A DNA stretch of 64,000 nucleotides from positions 62,001 to 126,000 of the forward strand of contig NW_024104673.1 of assembly GCF_003945595.2 (NCBI RefSeq), written 5' to 3'. Source of the DNA: Pipra filicauda. Lineage: Eukaryota > Chordata > Aves > Passeriformes > Pipridae. Position 1 is the first letter of the stretch. Each line of letters starts with the position of its first letter. Of the stretch, positions 1-11,310 are shown piece by piece. The position numbers were made by a program, and so were the translations under genes. The notes under the pieces are model-generated. The model saw nothing but the letters and a program-made list of their open reading frames with translations. It was not told the origin of the DNA and searched no databases.

Positions 1-439
1 AGGTCCTTCACCTCTGGCCAATCTCACGCTAAAACAAGCATTTTCTGCTCCACGGATTCCAGCTCCATTTAAATCCATAATTGCTCTGATTTGGGTACAT
101 ATGGAGCATGGGGAATTCATGACTAAGAAATCTATTAGTCAATAAGTCCTTTACTTTTTAAGGGACCTTTAGTCATCTCCCCTCAATTTCTTCCCGGGTC
201 GGGGGATGGAGGGAGACGCTGATTTCCACGGCGGGTGGGATCTGCCCCGGCTCCCCTTTGCTGCAATTACCTTCCAGGGTCACCAAGGGGGAATTCAATC
301 AGGGAAGAAGCCCATGGGATGCTGCCTCTGCCTTGGAAATGTAATTCCCTGCCGCCGGCAAACAACCCTTCTCCAACTGACAGTGGGTATTGGATGGGCT
401 TTCATTATTTCCCAGGCCAAGCAAGAAGGTGTTTGGTCC

Positions 440-925
440 AGGGATGCTCAAGTGTGGATCAGGCATGATCCTTCCATCCTAATTTCCCTCTTTCTTGCAT
501 CCTGCATTTGGTACAGGAACGTTCACGTATGGATCTCAATTTGCCCCTCTCTTGTATCCCTAATTTGCTACAGGGATGCTCAGGTGTGGGTCAGGTGTGA
601 TCCTTCATCCCTTCTTCCCCTTCTGCTGTATCCCGTTTGGTCTGGGGATGCTCAGGTGTGGATCAGGTGCGATCCCTCCATCCCTATTTCCCTTTTCCTG
701 TATCCCTGGTTCAGTCCAGGGATGCTCAGGTGTGGATCAGGCGCGATCCCTCCATCCCTATTTCCCTTTTCCTGTATCCCTGATTCAGTCCAGGAATGCT
801 CAGGTGTGGATCAGGTGTGATCCCTCCATCCCTATTTCCCCCTCTCCTGTATCCCCTGTTTGAGATGCTCAGGTGTGGATCAGGTGTGATCCCTCCATCC
901 CTATTTCCCCCTCTCCCATATCCCC
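440..925. repeat. Minisatellite, unit about 71-76 bp
   Basis: About seven copies headed by GGATGCTCAGGTGTGGATCA begin near 442, 518 (diverged), 575, 646, 719, 795 and 864. Each is followed by a CCCTCCATCCCTATTTCC-type tract. Copies become more alike towards the right. The repeat keeps a frame open, which explains the long open frames here. Confidence 0.9.
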
Positions 926-2499
926 CCAAACAGCCCTTTGGGAAGCTGTGGACAAACCAGAAGCGATTTTTCCGCCCTTTTTAATTATTTCTTTGTACCA
1001 AAACGGGCACATCCACCACGGAGGCACCGGAAAACTCCCGAATTTCAGAGCTGCCATTCCCACCCTCGTATCAAACCCCGGGTGGATTGTGTATCCCGGG
1101 GTTATCTATTCCCCCGTGGGTGCTGGCGGAAACGGGAGACAATAGTCTATTCTCCTCTTCCTCCCCATCCCTGTATCCAAGTGCCTTCCAGGAGTGCATT
1201 AAATGATGCGATTAACATCTGTCACATGTGGTTCAGTCTCTCTTTCAGTCTCTCCCGGGGGAAGGAGCCGCACGTGCAGGGAAAGGGTTTGTTTTGGGGG
1301 ATTTAGCTGCTTTTCCCAAGCGCTCGGGAAATGCATCTCCGGGGGTGAAGTGTCCTGTGGCTGGAGCAGGGTGGAGGGGGGATGCCATCCTGCAGCCAAT
1401 TCCTGGGTTTTGGGGGTGGTGGCTTGAGCAAAAAGCTGGTTCTGAGGCGAGAGAGGGTTTTAGACCCACGCCAAGCAAAGCCTCAGCTGAGCACTGCATG
1501 GGGCTGGATTCCCACAGCCCTTCCCGGTTTATACCCAAACAGGGCTGGATCCCTGCAGCAGGATCCCCCTTCCCTGTTTCCACCCAAAAATCCAAACCTT
1601 GCCCTATATAATGCACATTTCCTGCATGTTTCCATTTGCTCCTGGCAGGAGCTGAGCCCGCTGCCTTTAACCAACCACCCAACCTGCTGCTGCTCCCGAA
1701 AACGAGCCCAACATTCCACGTGGATACCGGGACGCTGCCTCTGCCCCCCATCCTGCAGCACCCAGGGTGATCCCTCTGCTCCCCAAATCCCCAAATTCAA
1801 CACCAGCAGCGCCGCTGTGCCACCACCAGGGATGCTCCAACATTCAGGAAACAGGCAGGGAAAAAAACCACCCCACTTTGGGGCAGGTTGAACCCCCCTG
1901 TGGGGTTTGTTTTTGGAGAGGGGGAGAAAAAAAAAGGATGAAGCAGCATCTTAGCAGGACAGGCAGGAGGCTGGGATGCTGCTCCCACAGCCGGGATCCT
2001 CTTTTAATTGATTTCTCATGGTTTAGTGGCTCCTGGCTTTAATTACAACACAAATGTTTGCTGATGCAATTACGGCGCACATGAGATAAAGCTGTTAGAG
2101 GGTGTCACTGGGTCGGAGTTCTCCGTTTATTTTTGGGCTTGGGAAGGAAAGAGAGATCGTCCTTCCCGCACGGATTTATCCCCGGGGATAAATCCCAATC
2201 CCGAGGTGGGTTTCTTTGTGGCGGGTTGGGGTTTTTATTTTGTGCTTCAGTGTATTAAAAGGGGGGGGGAAAAAAAAAATTAAAATTAAAATTTCACCTT
2301 GCAGCAGCTCAGTCTGGGGGTGAAATAATCCACTCAACATTCAGACTATCAGCTAATGCGCATTTGCATTAGAATGGGTTAGAAGAGCTCCCAGGATGGA
2401 GCAAGATCCCTACGGATCAGCTGCTGGCCTTACATGGAACAGCCACGGATCCTTGCCCTGGGCACAAAACAGCTCGTGGAAGCTGTTCCAAATGTGTCA

Positions 2500-3120
2500 T
2501 TAAATATTCAATATATGTAATATGTTATATATGTTAGCAATATATGGGAAATATATATATTATATAATATATATATTATATATACATATAATATATTGAG
2601 AATATACATATTAAATACATAAAATATATTGGGAGTATACATAATAAATATATAATATGTGTAATATATATATAGGAATATATAGGAATGCATACTATAT
2701 ATAATATATTGAGACTGTACATATTATATATAAAATATGTATTTGGAATATACATACATATAAAATGTATTGGGAGTATACATTATATATATATAATATA
2801 TATATTATATATATTAGGAATATATAGGAAATATATATTATGCATAATATATTGAGACTATATATATTCTATACATAAAATGTATTGGGAGTATACATAT
2901 TTATAAACTATAATGGGAATATATATATTCTATATATAAAATGTATTGGGAATATACATATATATATAAAATATATTAGAAATATATATATAAAATGTAG
3001 TGGGAATATACATATATATATAAGATATATTGGGAATACACATATATATATAAAGGGTATTGGGAGTACACACAAAATATATAAATGTCACATTAATTTG
3101 GAATATAAATATATTCACAA
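2500..3120. repeat. AT-rich satellite-like tract
   Basis: Roughly 600 bases of TA-rich sequence with recurring ATATTGGGAGTATACATA-type blocks spaced about 55-70 bases, so it is a diverged AT minisatellite more than a simple TA run. No genes. Confidence 0.85.
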
Positions 3121-3370
3121 TATTCTTTGGGAATAGGACCCTGCCATGGGATTTCACTACTAAGTGTTTAAATTTAGGAATAATGGGGGATAAAAAAGCA
3201 GAATTGACCAGGGCAGCTTGTCTTGAGCCACGATGCCAAATCTCAGGGCTCTCCCAAGGACTTGGATGTGCCGAGCCCACGGAATTCATGGAAAACCAGC
3301 TCCAGGTCCGTGCCCGGCTTTAAACCACCAGCAAGTTTAGGAGCAGCGGCCACATCCTGGGTGAGAGGGA

Positions 3371-3600
3371 GCCGGGACAAACCCCCCAAAATCCAGGAGC
3401 CAAACCCAGCCCCCGGAGCAGCCGGGACAAACCCCCCAAAATCCAGGAGCCAACCCCGGCCCCCGGAGCAGCCGGGACAAACCCCCCAAAATCCAGGAGC
3501 CAACCCCGGCCCCCGGAGCAGCCGGGACAAACCCCCCAAAATCCAGGAGCCAACCCCGGCCCCCGGAGCAGCCGGGACAAACCCCCCAAAATGCCGGAGC
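3371..3600. repeat. 50-bp minisatellite
   Basis: GCCGGGACAAACCCCCCAAA starts at 3371, 3421, 3471, 3521 and 3571, exactly 50 bases apart. The copies are almost identical, so expansion is recent. Confidence 0.95.
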
Positions 3601-5526
3601 GGAGCCAGGGCTGTCACAGGGAGCTGTCGCCCTGCCGGCCCCCTCAGAGCCTCGTTAAAAATGTGACGCTTCCCTCAGGCGACCAGGGGAGACACGGCCG
3701 AGTTAATGAGGATGTGACAGAGTTTACGGGTCAGATTAGACTCCTCTCCCCAGGGGCTGCGCTCGGAATAAACCCGAGGGTCGGGGGAGAAGGCGGCAAG
3801 GCGAGGGTGAGGGACGGCCAGGGGTTTGGGGAGCATGTGTGCTCGCCAAAAGAGCAATCCTGTACTTGTCAGCGTTAATCAGGCACATGTTGGACAAGCA
3901 GAGAGCGCTCGGCCCTGCCGGGAAGGGAAGGGAATTAAACCCTCGTCTCCTCGCCCCACGGATCCGGCCTCCTTGGGATGCGCCAGGAGCGCGTTTGCAA
4001 ACACATCCTTACAGCTCCCCTGCTTCGTTTCCCCTTTGAAAAATAAATAAACAGAATAGTTCTGGGGTTTTGTTGTGGTTTTTTTTTTCCCCTCCCTCTT
4101 TTTTCCCCTTTGTCTAATCTGGGAAGCAACGAACTTCCAGCAAGAAGCTGGGATACACCAGAGGCATCTCCAGCTGGGACTGGTTGGGCAAGGGGCACCT
4201 GGCATGTGCAGTGGGGAAGGGTTTGCACCCCAAAATCCCAAGGTGCCTGAAACATGGAGCATCCACAGTCCTAGCCCAAGCAACTGGGATTTGGTACCTC
4301 TTAAAGACATGTACAGAATCCAGCTGATCCCACTGGAAACGCCGCTTCCAAAAGGCCCAGCCCCTACAGCAACCTGTAGATATAACCCTACAGCCACACC
4401 TGGAGGGAAGGGGACACCTGTGGGCCCCTCTCCCCCCATCAACAGCATTTGTGGGGACCAAGAATCTCAGGGAAGCACCGAGAGGGTTCCATTTGAGGGC
4501 ACCTATTTAATCCCAACCCCTTAAAACCGAAATAAAGCTCGAAACAATCCTGAACCAACCCCTCGAGCCCAAACAGCAGCGAGATTTGGGAGCCAGTCCA
4601 AGCTCTGCAGCTTAGGCCCATCTCCAAATATCTCCCAACAAGTTTATTTATGGAAAATAAAATCAGTCCAAGATGTTCACGGCTCAGGAATATTTAATGC
4701 TATTTGGTGGGAAAGTATTTCCAGCGAGGAGGGAACCGCACGGCTCCCCGGGCACCGCACCGGGCACGGCGCTGGCACCGACCCACCCCAGGCACCCCGG
4801 GAGCTCTGAACTGGTCTGACTGGACCAAACGCCTCCCTAATTTAGTTCAGAGCAATCCTGCCTAATTAACTGGCTCTGGAGGCACAGAGCCGGGCTGAGG
4901 TGAGCCGTGGGAAGAGGAAGGTGCTGAGGCACCTCCGAGGGGAGCGTCGCCCCCGGGTGCCGCCGCAGCCGTGAGCATGAGCTGCCTGGGGATCCAGCCA
5001 GACCTGTCCCCCTCCCTGTCACCCCAGGGATAGGAAGGACGATTTCCCTGGCTGGGAGGAGGAGGGAACAGCAGCAGAGAGAGGGATAACCCAGATGGTG
5101 TTCAGACACAGCCCCCCCCGTGCTGCCCCTGGGGTGGGCACGGCCCCTGTGCCAGCCGAAATCCCGGGATCTGCGGCCACCCCGGCACCGAGGCCACACA
5201 CGGAGGTCACACATGACACAGAGCTGTCTGCCAGGGCAGCCCTGGGTCAAGGGTAGGCCAGAAGCAGCGGTGATGGGAGTCACTTTAATAGACACCTGTC
5301 ACCTGATGGGGAGTGTTAATGCATCCCTCTGCTCCCGTGGGACACGGGTGAACATCCTCATCCCAGCTGCCACCACGCTGTCACTTGGCAAAGGGGGGGA
5401 CACAGAAACAGCCAGGGAGGGAGGGACAGCACCAGGGCAAGGCCTGGCTTTTACAAACAGCCCTAATATCCCTGGAAGACGTCTCCGAGTCATGCACTGG
5501 GTTGGAAATGTCTCCCATTATAATTA

Positions 5527-5544
5527 TGAGTCATTCATGACTCA
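5527..5544. promoter_or_regulatory. Paired AP-1/TRE sites in PEBP4 intron
   Basis: TGAGTCA (5527-5533) and TGACTCA (5538-5544) lie four bases apart in a near-palindromic TGAGTCATTCATGACTCA. The flanks (CATTATAATTATGAG) are AT-rich and outside repeats. This is a plausible AP-1-type enhancer core. Confidence 0.5.
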
Positions 5545-6297
5545 GTGACATTTCTGGAATTAAAAAGCAGTGCCTGGCCCAGGCTGTGCTGCCCCGTGCC
5601 AGTGCCACACAACTTATTTCTGATGCTGTTTGCCAGACAAACAACCCCCCAGAGCCATCACCCCCCACCCTGGATATGCAGCCATTCAGGGACAGTTCCC
5701 TGGGACAAGTTTTGGATTCACACCCCAAGAGGTTCTTTTTGTGTAAGAAAAGCTGGGATATGAATTCCACCCAGGACAGTTCCAGGTGTCCTGCCTACAG
5801 CTGGAGCAGCCCCAGGGGTGTCATGAGCTGGGTGGGATTTCCCCAAACATAGTGTTGAAACATAAATTCCTTCAAGTAAATAAAAACAACCTGTGAAATC
5901 AACAAAAGAAACTCCCAACGGCCCAGAACTCACAACACACGCTGAGACTTGATGCAAAAGTGGGGCCACGCTGCTGCTGCAAAACACCTACACCAAAAAG
6001 GGGGTTCAGGGACCCCTGGGACACAACAGGGTTGGGGTGGTCACACTGGTGTGTGCTCCCAGGAACAGGCATTTTCATTAAGGCAGCCCCGTCCTCATTG
6101 CTCAGTTTTGCTCTGGGAATGGCTCAATCCAGGGCAGGAAGCACTGGTTGAACTGATAACCCTCGATCACACAGTTGCTCCCCCCCATCTCCCCACGGTC
6201 CCTTTACAGCCCGGGAGCTCTGATATTAAAGCTCTGTTATTAAAGCACTGGATTTTAGAGGCTGGGAGGCAGCTGCCCTCATGGAAGGTGTGGGGCA

Positions 6298-7275
6298 GGG
6301 ATGCTCAGGGACAGGGATGCTTGGAGGCTGGATGCCTGAGGGTCAGGATGGTCAAAGGCTGGGAGGTTTGGAAGATGGGGTGCTTGGGAGTCAGGGTGTT
6401 CAGAGAGTGGGATACTCAGGATGCTCAGAGAGAGAGGGATACTCAAAGGGTGGGATACTCAAGGGTCAGGATGCCCAGAGGCTGGGATGCTCAGGGGTCA
6501 GGATCCTTGGAGGCTGGGATGTTCAGGGGTCACCATGCTTGGAGAGAGGGATGCTCAGGGGCTGGAATGCTCAGAGATAGGATGCTCAGGGGTCAGGATG
6601 CAGAGGGATCAGGATGCTGAGGGATCGAGATGGTCTGGGGTTAGGATGATGAGGGATCAGGATGCTCTGGGGTCAGGATGCTCTGGGATCAGGACACTGA
6701 GGGATCAGGATGCTCTGAGGTCAGGATGCTCTGGGGTTAGGATGATGAGGGATCAGGATGCTCTGAGGTTAGAATGATAAGGGATCAGGATGCTCTGGGG
6801 TCAGGATGCTCTGGGATCAGGATGCTCAGGGATCAGGTGTGACGGTCCCATTCACCAACACCCCAATTGCTCCGTGCAGAGATGGAGCTCAGGGATCAGG
6901 ATGCTCTGAGGTTAGGATGATGAGGGATCAGGATGCTCTGGGGTTAGGATGCTCAGGGATCAGGATGCTGAGGGATCATGATGCTCAGGGATCAGGATGC
7001 TCAGGGATCATGATGCTCAGGGATCAGGATGCTCTGGGGTTAGGATGCTGAGGGATCAGGATACTGAGGGATCAGGATGCTCTGGGGTCAGGATACTACT
7101 GAGGGATCAGTATGCTGAGGGATCAGGATGCTCTGGGATCAGGATGCTCTGGGGTCAGGTTGCTCAGGGATCAGGATGCTCTGGGGTTAGGATGCTGAGG
7201 GATCAGGATACTGAGGGATCAGTATGCTGAGGGATCAGGATGCTCAGGGATCAGGATGCTCAGGGATCAGGTGTC
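6298..7275. repeat. Minisatellite array, unit about 16 bp, with higher-order duplication
   Basis: Variants of GGGATCAGGATGCTCTG and GGGATCAGGATGCTCAG are repeated for nearly 1 kb. A non-repeat block (CCCATTCACCAACACCCC, then TTGCTCCGTGCAGAGATGGA) interrupts it at about 6848-6887 and recurs at about 7281-7321 at the right edge, about 434 bases on. Confidence 0.92.
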
Positions 7276-7930
7276 ACAGTCCCATTCACCAACACCCCCA
7301 TTGCTCCGTGCAGAGATGGAGCTCACGGGGACCCTGCAAGGCCGTGCCAGGGCAGGGTTTGTGGCACCAAAGCAGAGCCAATCCCTGGGACCGAGGGGGC
7401 TTTGGGATGCCAGGAAAACCCAGCGTGGTGCAGGAGCCCTCCCTGCCCATCCCGCTTTGCCACCTGCAGCAGGTGACGGGCTGGCACAGCTCGGCACAGC
7501 TCGGCACAGCCCCGTGCCTGGGCAGCGCTCACCACCAGTGCCAGGACATATCAGAGCAGAAATAGAGCCGGAGCCGTCGCCCCCCCCCTCCCAAACGCCC
7601 CCTTTTTTTTTACTATTATGTCTGAGAAGCGACGTCTCTGCTGGGTTTTTTCCCGCTGATTTAATGGCTGGGTGGTGAGGGCTGCCTGGCTGGGAGACAA
7701 CTGCGCTCTGGGCAGCGCCAAAAGAGATGGGGGATATAAAAAGAGGAGGAAGCATCAGTGGCAGCGACGCTGATTGACAGTGAATGAAATGAAGCGGCCA
7801 AATTCCATTGGCGTGGCTCGAAATCCCAGGACGAGGCGGAGAGCTGATGGCTCCTTTCCTTGGGTTTTGCCAGAGCTGGCATTCGCCTTCCATCCTTATT
7901 TAATTCACTGCTTGGAGACCGCCACGGGTT

Positions 7931-7966
7931 AGTGTGTGAGTGTGTGAGAGTGTGTGTGTGTGTGGT
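7931..7966. repeat. TG dinucleotide repeat
   Basis: An interrupted (TG/GT)n run of about 35 bases with GTGTGAGTGTGTGAGAGTG at its start. Confidence 0.85.
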
Positions 7967-9471
7967 GGTGTTTTAATTGCATGTTTCCCTCGTGGAGGAG
8001 ATGTATTTGCGGGCTGAGGTGCAGCTGAGTGGGCAAAGGAAGGGGTGCAAGACACTCACCCAGCACCTCAGCCACAGCCCTGCCTCGTGCCCCGGTGAAG
8101 AACAACCCTCAGAGTGCAATTTATACCCTGGATGCAGATGATTAAATGTTTCATAAAGGGTTTTCCTGGAAAGGTGGCATCTGCTGGGGCTTAAACTCTG
8201 AGTGCAGCCACTGCCCACTGCCCGGGGGGGATGTGGGTCCCATTGCCCAGGTAGGGACCCCACAGGAATCCCTCCCACTTATCCAGCTGCAGGTAATCCT
8301 CTCCCAAATACTGGATCTTTGCTGGGAAAACCAAGTGTGTGAAGGCTGTAGTCACTGCAGGGGACAGAGGGCCTTTGTCACCAGCAGGTCCCCGCAGTGA
8401 CATTCCAGCAAGAGAAGACCAAGAGGTGGCAAAAGTCCTATTTAAAAAAAAAAAAAAATAAAATCCTTCCATTTTCAAAGGGGAAAGGTGCCAGGCTGGC
8501 AGGGCTGCAGCTCCTGGGCCTCCCTCTCTGCCAGCAGCCTCTCCCAGGCTGGCTCATCTCATGGATGGCCTGGGAAAGGCTGAACTGGGAACACCAGCCC
8601 AGCGAGCTGGAGGTGACCAGGAGCAGCCAGTGACACCAAACTGATCCCCTCCCCAAACACCAAGAGTCCTGCTTCTCCCTCGTGGCCAGATTTCCACCTG
8701 AATTCCCAGGCTTTTCACTCCAGCTGGGAGAAGTCTGGCAAACCCCTCAGCTGTGTGTGACCTGCCCCTCCCCAAAGAGGGAGAACTCCTGGGAACAACG
8801 GGGACAGCAGGAATTCCAGCAGCCGTGCAACAAACCAGGGCAAAACCTTGAGCAGCAACCAAATCCTGACCTAGGGGGGCTTCATATGCCCTCTGCTCCC
8901 ACCCTGGCTTATCCCCCCAAAAAGCAGCCGGGTCCAGGCAGGAATTAGAAGTTTTAGTGGAGAAAACCCCTGTTTTTTCAAATCTTACAGGTGCAAAGCC
9001 TCAGGCCCCAGGGTCATCCTGCCCATTCCATCGCCCTCTCTCTGGGCTGAGAGTTCTGGGGAAGGGGGGACAGGCAGCAATTTGGGTGGGTGCAGAACTT
9101 CAGGGGGTCAGATCACTGGGGGAAGTTGACATCTCGGGGGGATGCAGCATTGGGGGGCTAGAGAATTGCTGGGGGCTCAGCAGCAGAGGGGGAATTTTGG
9201 GGGTCTGTGGCATGGTGGGGGCAGAGGTGGTGCTGCCCCCCCTCCTCCTCCTCCTCCCAAATATTGTATAATGAGGGAATTCCTGTCGCACTATTCCTGG
9301 GCTCTGAGCGCTGTGGGAAGCTGTGGCTTTCCCTGCATCCAAAAAAAACGCAGGGAAACCTCTGGAGAGACCACCCCAAGCCCTGGGAGCACCAGCCCGG
9401 GGTGATGGACACTCGCAGCCCAGCAAGGACCCTCCGAGTGGGGGTCACTGCTCCCCTGGTGCTCCCTGGGG

Positions 9472-9545
9472 TGGAGCTGGACATGGAGCACGAGGAGCTG
9501 GACATGGAGAATGAGGAGCTGGACATGGAGAATGAGGAGCTGCCA
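9472..9545. repeat. 24-bp tandem repeat
   Basis: GAGCTGGACATGGAGAATGA-type units at about 9475, 9499 and 9523 (24-base period) with a partial fourth. The phase keeps a short LDMENEE frame open, but nothing else suggests a gene. Confidence 0.85.
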
Positions 9546-10647
9546 CCCTGAGTGTCCCCCGTGTCCCCCCCTAAAGCCACCACGATCCCCCCAAAAACGC
9601 AGCCCCGCGACGCAGCCGCTTTGATCCTCTGCTTAATTCCTCCTTCCCATTAATTCCCGACCTCCTCTCTCGCGGAGATGCCGAGATCAAATGATTAGTT
9701 AAGAGACAGTCGGGGCCGAGGGGAACATGAAAGGGAGAAGTTTTGTTTAAGGATGTTAACCCCGGCGAGGCGGCGCAGGGAAGCGGCGGAGCCGCGAGCC
9801 GAGAGCTCCCTCTGCTCCCAGGAAACCCTCTGCTCCCAGGAAAACCTCCACGGCTCCAAACCCTGCCTGCCCCGGCCCTTCCTCGGGGCCCTGCAAACTC
9901 ATCACACCCCAGAGGCACCGGCAGCAGCCGCTGCACGGGGAAATGTTTCCTCCAGGGGAGGGACTGCTGCTAAAAAAGTGACAAAAAAGGGGGAAAGTGG
10001 TCATAAATCCCCTCTTTGGTGCCCCAAAAGTCCATCCAGCAGCAGGGAAGACTCCCCCCCCCCCCAGAAGCAGAATATACTATATATTATATAATATCTG
10101 ATTTATTAATTGATTAGAGGCAGCCCAAGGCAAACAGCAGCACTTCTCCCTCACACGAGCTCCCCTGGGATGGGGGGAAATGAGGGAGTTGTATTTCCAT
10201 CGTTTGGGAAGGGAAATGAATAAATGCCAGGCCAGAAAGGGGGATTTGGGGAAAGCAGAGCTTAGAACCCAAAATAAAGGGGGAAAGCACGGAGCAGAAA
10301 ATTATTTCAATTAGAATGAAAACGCATTTTATTAGAAAAAGTGGGCTCATCTTCGATACTGGATCCCAAGAAAAGCAATATCCAGGGCTATAATACCCCA
10401 TCTCACAGGGAGAATGAGTTATTAAATCAGAAGATGAATGGCTTGCAGTGCAGCTAACTGCTCCAGTTAAGAGAAAAATAGTTATAAACTTACTCTTTGC
10501 CCCAAAACACATTCCTCCCCCTCATCCCCGGGCCTCGGCTCTCCCCTCGGGTGAAGCTTCACTCATGTGCCTCATTTTTATGGCTGATAAAAATTCCGGA
10601 GGGGAAATTTTAATAGAAGTAAAAATAAGGTGAATTTAGACGGGTGG

Positions 10648-10722
10648 ATTTTTTTTTTTTTTCCTCCTCTTCCCCCCCACCTTTTTTTTTTTTTAAATAA
10701 AATTAAAAAAAAAAAAAAAACC
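10648..10722. repeat. Paired poly-T and poly-A tracts
   Basis: T runs at about 10650-10663 and 10682-10694, then AAATAAAATTAAAA and a long A run near 10705-10720. No attached retroposon body is recognisable. Confidence 0.8.
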
Positions 10723-11099
10723 ACACTCGAGGAATAAAAATAACCCCGAATAGTTCAATTGTGGGGAAAAGGGAGGGAGGATGTAAATGAAGGAGCATTC
10801 TTATGTATAGCAGCGCTCCCCGGTGCAGGGCGGCTCGCCCCGCGCCTCTGTTCTGCATGAATAAATCTGGATAAAAATGTAACACTGCAAAAGAACTCCA
10901 ATCCCAGAACTCGGAGAGTGGTTCTCGGAGGCTGGAGCAACACAAGCCGCCAGCTTGGCTGGGTTTTTTTTCCCCCCCGTGTTTATAGAGAAAAGGATTG
11001 AAACAGTAACACACAACCCTCGCCCCTGCAGGGTCGTAGGGATGGGGGCGACCCCCCCCCTTCGGATATTGAGGAGAATAAAGGGCTTTGCTGCCAAAA

Positions 11100-11310
11100 A
11101 TCACAGGATCATCCAGTTGGAAAAGCCATCCAAGGCTGTGGAATCCAACCTGTGGCCCGTCCCCACCTTGTCCCGCAGCCCAGAGCTCTGAGTGCCACGG
11201 CCAGTCCTTCCTTGGACACCTCCACCACCTCCCTGGGCAGCCCCTTCCAACTTTTAACAACCCTTCCCATGAAGAAATTCCTCCTGACGCCCAACCTGAA
11301 TGCTCCACTC
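11100..11310 (-). mobile_element. CR1 LINE fragment
   Basis: A 5'-truncated CR1 in reverse orientation opens with the reversed 3' terminus (TCACAGGATCATCCAGTTGG). It then has the typical TTGGACACCTCCACCACCTC and CAACCCTTCCCATGAAGAAA blocks. Confidence 0.85.

Noticed and set aside
6298..7275. CRISPR-like regular repeat appearance
   Set aside because: Direct contiguous repeats without spacers in a vertebrate genome; this is a minisatellite.
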